DNA from: JBOFSQ01 sp051651625
GTDB taxonomy: Bacteria; Planctomycetota; Planctomycetia; Pirellulales; Thermoguttaceae
Direction: 5' to 3'
Length of the DNA stretch: 48,242 nucleotides
Assembly (NCBI GenBank): GCA_051651625.1
Contig: JBOFSQ010000061.1
Span: 1 to 48,242 of the forward strand
Below, in pieces: positions 42,608 through 48,242 of this stretch; position 1 is the first letter of the stretch, and every line of letters begins with the position of its first letter. Position numbers and translations under genes: made by a program. The notes below the pieces were generated by a model. The model made no database searches, was not told where the DNA came from, and worked only from the letters and a program-made list of their open reading frames with translations.

Positions 42608-43498
42608 CTACTGGCTGATTTCCGTACCGACGCCGCTCGAAGTGAAAATCTCCAGCAAGAGCGAGTGGCGGAGGCGTCCGTTGATGATGTGGATTTTTTT
42701 GACGCCGCGCTGGAGTGTTTCGAGACACGCTTGAATCTTCGGGATCATCCCGCCGATGATCGCTCCCGACGAAAGCATCTCACGCGCCTTCTCGGCGGTG
42801 ATCGACTCGATCATCGAGTCGGGGTCGTTCGGATCGGTTCGCACTCCGTTAACTTCGCTGACGAAAATCAGTTTCTCCGCTTGGAGTGCGCGGGCGACGG
42901 CGGTTGCGGCGGTGTCGGCGTTGACGTTGAGACAGTTTTTGCTGCCGTCATCGAACAGTGCTATCGACGGAATCACTGGAATCACGCCGCGATGACAACA
43001 CCGCAGAATCGGCCTTGTATCGACCCGCGTGACGTGACCGACAAGTCCCATATCGACGGGCGTGCCGTGTTCGTCGTCGATGGCGATCTTTTCGCCGTAG
43101 AGAACGCCGTTGTCGTAACAAGGCGTGAGCGAGTGACCGATTCCGCCGAGAAACTCGATTTGATCAACGACGTGTTCATTGATTTGGCGACCGAGAACTT
43201 CTTTGACGATTGCCATTGATGGTTCGTCGGTGTAGCGTCGTCCTTGGACGAAGCGTGGTTCGAGGCCTTGTTTTTTCATTGCGTCGGAGATTGCCGCGCC
43301 GCCGCCGTGAACGATTACGGGCTGCATATCGACGGTCTCCATGAAGACGACATCGAGCAAGAGGTGAGTCATTGCTTCTTTGTCTTCCATCACGCTGCCA
43401 CCCATTTTGATGACAGTGATTTTTCCACGGTGTTCGCGTATCCACCGCATCGCTTCGATGAGGACGTCGGCTTTTTGTATGGCGTGTTCCATTTGCAT
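42608..43498 (-). CDS. argB: Acetylglutamate kinase
   Basis: A 296-residue amino-acid kinase that phosphorylates N-acetylglutamate in arginine biosynthesis. Motifs: KMGGSVMEDKEAM (phosphate-binding Lys), PVIVHGGGAAISDAMKKQG, NVNADTAATAVARAL, LIFVSEVNGV and the end GGMIPKIQACLETL. The N-terminal helix (about 1-24) is of the type that mediates hexamerisation in arginine-inhibited forms. Start ATG at 43498, with AGGAG; ATG 43492 is an alternative. A sigma-70-type promoter is at 43529-43556. No other arg gene is adjacent. Confidence 0.96.
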   Translation of the reverse strand: MQMEHAIQKADVLIEAMRWIREHRGKITVIKMGGSVMEDKEAMTHLLLDVVFMETVDMQPVIVHGGGAAISDAMKKQGLEPRFVQGRRYTDEPSMAIVKEVLGRQINEHVVDQIEFLGGIGHSLTPCYDNGVLYGEKIAIDDEHGTPVDMGLVGHVTRVDTRPILRCCHRGVIPVIPSIALFDDGSKNCLNVNADTAATAVARALQAEKLIFVSEVNGVRTDPNDPDSMIESITAEKAREMLSSGAIIGGMIPKIQACLETLQRGVKKIHIINGRLRHSLLLEIFTSSGVGTEISQ

Positions 43499-43528
43499 GG
43501 TTTATTTTCTCCTGTTTGGGGGGCGGAC

Positions 43529-43556
43529 ACTTTACCCCGTTTCGGCTGAAAATCAA
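43529..43556 (-). promoter_or_regulatory. argB promoter
   Basis: Minus strand TTGATT (43556-43551), 16-base spacer, TAAAGT (43534-43529); start codon 31 bases downstream. Confidence 0.5.
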
Positions 43557-43587
43557 GGAGTAGCGCGGGAGAGATTTGGCAAACGGC

Positions 43588-43740
43588 CATTAAGAACACG
43601 AAGCGTAAGCGAGTGCCAAGAACAATAACACGGACAAACACGGACGATCACGGACTAACACGGACGCGCGTCCGTGTTAGTCCGTGCCGGTCCGTGTTAG
43701 TCCGTGTTATTTGATTGGCCACTCGCTTACGCTTCCCGCC
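43588..43740. repeat. CACGGAC-type palindrome flanked by GAAGCGTAAGCGAGTG units
   Basis: The centre 'cacggacgcgcgtccgtg' (43655-43680 region) is flanked by arms with 'cggactaacacggac' and 'gtccgtgttagtccg'. Outside it are 'gaagcgtaagcgagtg' (43598) and its inverse (43719). Two families are nested. 43741-43959 is the autotransporter leader with no recognised signal except the ribosome site. Confidence 0.75.
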
Positions 43741-43959
43741 CCTTTACCTCTTTTGCCTCATCGTTTGTTTTTCGCAAGGCCCGCTATTTACACCAGTCCG
43801 CGTAACGCATCGTTTGACGCGACCTGTGGAAGCTGCACTTTACTGCGGACGATAAAAACTCTGCGTCGCTTCTTTCACGAGGCCCGCGGATTGTCACGGA
43901 CACGGTGTCCGCGGACTCGTTTTTACACGTTGGGAAACCACAACAAGGAGAGAAAAACT

Positions 43960-46890
43960 ATGATGAAAACTTTGACACAGGAAACTTGGGGGGGGGGGGG
44001 CAAGCTAGGTAGACTCGCAACGATGACCGCTGCGTCACTCGTAATAGCCGGAGCCGCTGTCGCGCTGCCGCAAACGGAAGCGGCAACCTACTCCAGGGTG
44101 GACAACACCGACAGCACATGGACGACAACCACTGGCGGGCATTTAGGTTGGTCAGACGGTAAAGGCAGCACTTTGACCGCCCCAGTTAACACCGACGATG
44201 CAGTTTTGGGCACTCCGACCACAGGAAGTGCCAGCACACTGACCGGAACAAACGAAACCATAAACAACCTTAAGGTTTCTGCCGCAGGCTGGGGCATTGA
44301 TGGTAAATTGACGGTTACGAACGCGCTGACAGTAGACTCTGGAGTGAGTTTTCTCATCAAGGACAACAAATCGGCAAGCGGCGTATACAACGTCAAAGAT
44401 GTCAACCTTAATGGGCAAATCGTAGTTGAGAGCGGAGCCCAACTCAATGTAACGGGCGTCATCACCATGGATGGTGGCGTATTAAAACTCACCACTACTC
44501 ACACAACTCCAGACAACGTCGCGTTCCGCGTCACTGGTAAATCGACGGTCTTGGGTGCGAATGGTGGAACATTTGATGTTGCCGCTGGCGTCAACCTTAC
44601 CTTCAATGACACCATCAGCGGAACTGGTAATCTCATTCACAAAGGCGATGGTGGACTCATTCTCTCCGGCAACAATGGGTTCAGTGGCAACATCACCGTT
44701 ACTGACGGCAAGCTCACGGCGTCGCACGCCAATGCACTTGGTACAGGAGCAGAGATTACTCTCGGCAGTGGAACAGAACTGGCTTCGACGGTGGATATTG
44801 CTCTTGGCAATCGCACCATCAACGTGGCACCGGGCAACGCTCGCAAAATGAGTGCGACACTTGCAGCAGGAACAGCCAACGACGATCTTCGCATCACCGG
44901 TGGTGGCAAGTTGATTGTGTCGGGTGACAACTCAAAGTATCTTGGAATCACAACGCTCACCGCCGACACCAAAATCGACGCTCAAAGCGCAAACGCTCTC
45001 GGAATTGGCAAACTCAATTTGGAGAATGGCGCGAAAATCGAATCGTCCAACAACACCAATGTTAACCTCAACAGTTCGGAGATTATCGTTGATAGCGGCA
45101 ATGCTGCAATCAGCGCGATTCTCGCGGGAACAGGCAAAAGTCTCGTGAAGTACGGTGCGGGCACGCTCACTCTCTCCGGCGTAAACACCTACACCGGCGG
45201 CACGACGATCAATAACGGCACGCTTGAGTTGAGTGTGACAGGTAAACTTGCAAGTGCTGTTTGGAACACCATAGATGGTATTGTTATCAACGCAGGCGAT
45301 ATCAACGCAACCGTCACCAACGATGGCACGTTCACGAACGCCAAAGATGCAAAAATTAACGCTGGTGTCGTGAACAACGTTGGCGCAACGTTTGCGAACG
45401 ACGGCTTGATTGATGATGTTTTAACGAATGAGGGGACGTTCACAAACAATGCCGACGGTAGTGTTTGGAATGTTGGGAACAAAGCTGGTGCAACGTTTAC
45501 GAACGTTGGCGGTGAAATCACCGGCAGCTTCCTCAATGAAGGCATGCTCACCATAGCTGGCGACACTGCTACTACCATTGAATCTAACAAAACGCTCACC
45601 AACAAGAATGGCGCAACTCTCACATCTGGTTTGTATCAAGACTCAACCAACGACGACAAGTGGACTTCCAACCTTATCACGGACGGCACTGGCAAAATCG
45701 TCTTTGACGCTGGTTCGACGTGGACGATTCAAGAGAATGGTTTCACCGGCGGCGACATTGAGGGCGTGATTACCGCAGATTCAGACGCCGCGAACGCTGC
45801 ACTTGTCGAGACAAACAAACGCATGCAGCTTTACAACTTCGTCCATGCTGATGACGCTCTCTCCGGCAAAGCGAAGGAGAAGGCGAACATCGCCGACACG
45901 GTTGCGAACACACCGATAATGTTCCAGCCGCAGGCATTGTACAGTTCTGTTGGTGGTCGTTTGCAGCAGCAGTTTGGTTCGGTTTACGGTGGTCGTGAGT
46001 ATCGCGGTCAGGAATGTGACCCGTGTGCTCCGGTTTGCGGTAAGGGCGTTGCGTCGAAGTTGTCGTTCTGGACGAACTACATCGGTCGCTCGACGGAGCT
46101 TGTTGCCGAGAGTCATCTTGCCGAGCTTTCTGGGATGTCGAAGATTACGTCTGACGGTATCCAGTTCGGGGCCGACTCGATGATTGGTAAGCGAACGGTT
46201 GTCGGAGCGATGTTCAGCTACGAACGTGCGTTGAGCGTTTTGAACGTAAACAATCGTATGGTTGGCGACAACTACTCGTTTGGGTTCTATGGTGCCCACC
46301 AGTTCCGCAGCGGCTTTGACGCCCTCGCGCTGTTTGGTTATGGCCGTCAGGATTACGCATCGCGTCGTTTTGACTTGAACGCCGTAACGAACACGGCGAG
46401 TTTTTCGGGCAGCACTTTCGAGATGACACTCGAAGGCGGACGCCGTTACCGACTGAACTCAAACCTGTGGCTGCGTCCAGCGGTTGCGTTTGACATCTAC
46501 AACAACGACGTTGACAAGTTCACGGAAGTTGGTGATGGTGCATTGAACTTCGGTAGCATGTCGCTTACGCAAGCGTTCGTTCGCGTCGGTGGCGACTTGA
46601 TCTTCAAGAAGAATCGTTGTGCGATGAACAGTGGTTTCTACTACTCGTATCAGATGTCGCAGCACGGCAACCAAGTTCGCACGACAGTGAACAACGGCGG
46701 TGCGAACGCTGGTGTCGTCGGTAGCGACCTCGGACGCAACAAGTTGACGTTCAACGTTGGTGGTTCGTATGCGATGGGTCAGCGTAAGGCGTTGAGCACG
46801 TTTGGCGGCTACAACGGCGACTACTTCACCGACCGCGCCGGCAAACCGTGGGGCCATAACGCTTACGTTGGTATGCGGTATCAGTTCTAG
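43960..46890 (+). CDS. Autotransporter with PATR-type passenger and a 13-G tract near the start
   Basis: 976 residues of a type V secretion protein. After the start (MMKTLTQETW) comes GGGGKLGRLA, encoded by a run of 13 G (43988-44000), then a hydrophobic signal ending near TEAATYS. The passenger is built of autotransporter-associated beta strands (GTGNLIHKGDGGLILSGNN, KSLVKYGAGTLTLSGVNTY, NYTGGTT-like turns). A cysteine-rich linker (ECDPCAPVCGKG, near 685) precedes the C-terminal translocator barrel (about 700-976, ending in YVGMRYQF, with the aromatic terminal residue used for outer-membrane insertion). Start: ATG 43960, with AAGGAG at good distance. A hairpin at 46941-46970 follows the stop. 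Any change of the G tract that is not a multiple of three would abolish the protein. Confidence 0.9.
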   Translation: MMKTLTQETWGGGGKLGRLATMTAASLVIAGAAVALPQTEAATYSRVDNTDSTWTTTTGGHLGWSDGKGSTLTAPVNTDDAVLGTPTTGSASTLTGTNETINNLKVSAAGWGIDGKLTVTNALTVDSGVSFLIKDNKSASGVYNVKDVNLNGQIVVESGAQLNVTGVITMDGGVLKLTTTHTTPDNVAFRVTGKSTVLGANGGTFDVAAGVNLTFNDTISGTGNLIHKGDGGLILSGNNGFSGNITVTDGKLTASHANALGTGAEITLGSGTELASTVDIALGNRTINVAPGNARKMSATLAAGTANDDLRITGGGKLIVSGDNSKYLGITTLTADTKIDAQSANALGIGKLNLENGAKIESSNNTNVNLNSSEIIVDSGNAAISAILAGTGKSLVKYGAGTLTLSGVNTYTGGTTINNGTLELSVTGKLASAVWNTIDGIVINAGDINATVTNDGTFTNAKDAKINAGVVNNVGATFANDGLIDDVLTNEGTFTNNADGSVWNVGNKAGATFTNVGGEITGSFLNEGMLTIAGDTATTIESNKTLTNKNGATLTSGLYQDSTNDDKWTSNLITDGTGKIVFDAGSTWTIQENGFTGGDIEGVITADSDAANAALVETNKRMQLYNFVHADDALSGKAKEKANIADTVANTPIMFQPQALYSSVGGRLQQQFGSVYGGREYRGQECDPCAPVCGKGVASKLSFWTNYIGRSTELVAESHLAELSGMSKITSDGIQFGADSMIGKRTVVGAMFSYERALSVLNVNNRMVGDNYSFGFYGAHQFRSGFDALALFGYGRQDYASRRFDLNAVTNTASFSGSTFEMTLEGGRRYRLNSNLWLRPAVAFDIYNNDVDKFTEVGDGALNFGSMSLTQAFVRVGGDLIFKKNRCAMNSGFYYSYQMSQHGNQVRTTVNNGGANAGVVGSDLGRNKLTFNVGGSYAMGQRKALSTFGGYNGDYFTDRAGKPWGHNAYVGMRYQF
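43988..44000 (+). repeat. Homopolymeric G13 tract within the autotransporter reading frame
   Basis: Thirteen consecutive G, codons 10-14 of the gene (TGG GGG GGG GGG GGC). Tracts of this kind and position mediate slipped-strand phase variation in other surface protein genes. The length seen here is in frame (ON). Confidence 0.9.
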
Positions 46891-47187
46891 GCTGGATGGT
46901 TAACCTGAATCAGAACGCGAAGCGTAAGCGAGTGCCAGAAGCAAGGGCGGAGAGTTTTCTCCGCCCTTGCGGCGTTTAATCAGAGCGGGAAGCGTAAGCG
47001 AGCGACCAAGAAGCAGCTTTTGGCGTTCAATATGACAAATAGGCCCAATAGGACATATAGGTCATATAGGGCCTATATGTCCTATTGGGGGGCGTGTTCC
47101 ACTTCGGGCACTCGCTTACGCTTCGTGTTCTGATAGATAGGCGATACAACGTCTACCACATGCAATGTCAACCTACTCTCTTGACGT
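46891..47187. repeat. Intergenic hairpins after the autotransporter
   Basis: 'gaagcgtaagcgagtg' units are at 46920, 46991 and, inverted, 47105. 46941-46970 is a terminator-like hairpin (GC-rich 12-bp stem, 'agtttt' loop). 47053-47092 is a nested palindrome 'ccaataggacatatagg' / 'cctatatgtcctattgg'. Confidence 0.8.
46941..46970 (+). terminator. Hairpin terminator of the autotransporter gene
   Basis: Stem 'gcaagggcggag' / 'ctccgcccttgc' with loop 'agtttt'; a similar hairpin is at 47654-47683 in the next gap. No long U-run follows, so the termination role is inferred. Confidence 0.5.
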
Positions 47188-47532
47188 TCACAAAAGGCCG
47201 TAAACATACTTGAGCGAGAACCAAATACCGATGACGATGAAAAGTGTACCGGTGATGGTACGAGTCCACCAGTCGAGAGTTTGCATCATTGCGAACGCGC
47301 GACCGAGAAGGCTCGCGTTGCCCGCGATCACGCCCGCCAAGATCAACACCGGCACCGCCGTGCCAACGCCGAAGACGCTGTTAATCACCAAAATACTCGG
47401 CAGTGACAGTGTGGGGTTTGCACGAAGCGAGTCGCCGCCAACGAGATTGGCGATCCACGCTGGCGGAATGAGTCCTTCACCGCCACTCTTCGCGCCACGA
47501 CTTTTTTCATCCCTCACGGAGACAAAAGAGTA
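47188..47532 (-). pseudogene. C-terminal remnant of a CcdA/DsbD-family (ArsG-like) membrane protein
   Basis: The frame ends at 47188 and encodes the last three helices of a DsbD/CcdA-type membrane protein: FGVGTAVPVLILAGVIAGNA, WWTRTITGTLFIVIGIWFSL. Similar proteins transfer electrons across the membrane or export aromatic arsenicals and have about 220-240 residues; the first half with the catalytic cysteines is absent. The 5' side is occupied from about 47533 by a MITE-like half element. An open frame reaches 47559 but begins in that element, so no native start exists. Confidence 0.7.
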
Positions 47533-47640
47533 GACCAGTTCGGAAACCTGCACCCGCACAGCGGTTCGGCATAGCCGAACCCTCCAAACGCCTACGGCGT
47601 TGATAACTGGAGGGTTCGGCTATGCCGAACCGTGAATTGT
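47533..47640. repeat. MITE-like half element
   Basis: Starts 'gaccagttcggaaac' with 'ggttcggcatagccgaacc' and the inverse 'ggttcggctatgccgaacc' around 'gcctacggcg'; the second terminal motif is missing. Same plan as 224-325. It replaces the 5' end of the CcdA-like gene. Confidence 0.8.
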
Positions 47641-47924
47641 GTTGATGCGCAAAGCAAGGTCGGAGAGCTTTCTCCGCCCTTGCAGCGTTAATAGGAACGC
47701 GACGCGTAAGCGAGTGCCCGAGCTAGTGGACGTGTTCTACTTCGGGCACTCGCTTACGCTTCGTGTTCTGATTTTCGAACAAACACAGTTTTTAACGGGG
47801 AAGGACGGAAAGACACGGAATTCAGATTTCTGTGTCTTCCGTTTTTCCGCGTATTCCGTGTTCGCCTCCGCGTGAAAATATGAACTGCTCGTAAACGCAA
47901 AATCCGTAAACGCTACCAGAGTTC
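47641..47924. repeat. Repeat tract with hairpins
   Basis: A 'gcaagg.cggag' hairpin at 47654-47683; two facing 'cgtaagcgagtgcccga' / 'cgggcactcgcttacg' units at 47704-47770; then 'ggaaggacggaaagac' / 'gtcttccgtttttccg' at 47799-47852. No gene. Confidence 0.7.
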
Positions 47925-48242
47925 CTACCGCACCAGCGCGTCGGCGTAACGCTGGCTCTTGTCGGCGGTTTTGGTTGGCTGGGCTGGTGTGGCGGTCATT
48001 GAGACGTTCGCCGTTCCGGGTTGGAACGTCACGCTGGCGACGCGAATCGCCGTCTCTTTTTGCGTCGTCTCGTTACCAGCAGCACGCACCACCGGCACTG
48101 CAACTCTCGGCGACAACTTCATCGGTGCTGGCGGCATCTGCGTTGTCGTCGGTGCGGCACTCGCGGGCGGCGTTACCGGCACCGCAGGCGTCGTCGATGG
48201 TGTAGTCGTTGGCATTGTAGCTGGAACCGGTGCGGCGGGTGT
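47925..48242 (-). CDS. C-terminal part of a Pro/Thr/Ala-rich protein (partial)
   Basis: The frame stays open to the window edge, so only the last 105 or so residues are seen; the codons upstream of an internal ATG at 48215 continue the low-complexity pattern. The visible part is rich in Pro, Thr and Ala (PAVPVTPPASAAPTTTQMPP) and ends ADKSQRYADALVR. Such tails are common in exported planctomycetal proteins. No domain can be assigned. Confidence 0.6.
   Translation of the reverse strand, partial: TPAAPVPATMPTTTPSTTPAVPVTPPASAAPTTTQMPPAPMKLSPRVAVPVVRAAGNETTQKETAIRVASVTFQPGTANVSMTATPAQPTKTADKSQRYADALVR

Noticed and set aside
43811..43840. Promoter-like TTGACG with a TTTACT hexamer upstream of the autotransporter
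   Set aside because: The spacer is 19 bases and neither hexamer is a good match, so I did not list it as a promoter.
47053..47092. Palindrome considered as an operator for the autotransporter or the CcdA-like gene
   Set aside because: It lies downstream of the first gene and at the 3' side of the second, so it cannot be their operator; it looks like a dispersed repeat.

Overview
The window looks like chromosomal DNA of a planctomycete, most likely of the Pirellulales/Thermoguttaceae type; this is inferred from gene content, not from a marker gene. The evidence is three DUF1559 pilin-like genes (a family expanded almost only in Planctomycetota), large secreted proteins of unknown fold, an HpnN-like RND exporter and an HpnE-like desaturase. 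Base composition is moderate. Housekeeping genes (argB, recR, tadA, tRNA-Pro) show it is not a plasmid or prophage. No rRNA, transposase, integrase or CRISPR array is visible.

Layout. 1-6850: a hybrid histidine kinase (-), a terpene-cyclase-repeat protein (+) and an NtrC-type sigma-54 activator (-). 6986-8729: two antirepressor-type genes (DinD/BRO-N and KilA-N) separated by copies of a 40-bp direct repeat, the second copy forming the 3' end of an RND exporter gene (8756-11722). 11849-20274: an accessory tract on the minus strand with three DUF1559 paralogues (one interrupted by a stop codon), a broken DUF1016 nuclease gene, several small membrane proteins of unknown function, an ORF6N gene and a HigBA-type toxin-antitoxin pair. 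20586-23714: three hypothetical genes between repeats. 24710-28073: a UPF0104 flippase-like membrane protein, a ketoacyl-synthase III-like enzyme and a GAF protein. 28615-33336: a 1573-residue exported protein. 33612-43498: tadA, a TPR-like exported protein, an AnmK-like protein with eroded motifs, tRNA-Pro, recR, an RND membrane-fusion protein, HpnE and argB. 43960-46890: a large autotransporter with a 13-G tract just after its start codon. The window closes with a truncated membrane-protein remnant and a partial Pro/Thr-rich protein.

The striking property of the window is its load of non-autonomous interspersed repeats. At least seven families fill the intergenic spaces, nest inside each other, form hairpins between convergent genes, and in three places lie in frame inside coding sequences (625-residue cyclase-like protein; two sites in the 1573-residue protein). 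Others supply gene ends: the last codons of the 1573-residue protein are the first unit of a 32-bp tandem array. This resembles the Rickettsia palindromic elements that insert into proteins.

Functional links are weak because most genes are monocistronic. HpnE, the HpnN-like exporter, the cyclase-repeat protein and the ketoacyl synthase hint at isoprenoid/hopanoid-type lipid metabolism, but they are scattered. The best single system to follow up is the apparently phase-variable autotransporter; the best genome-scale phenomenon is the protein-invading repeats.
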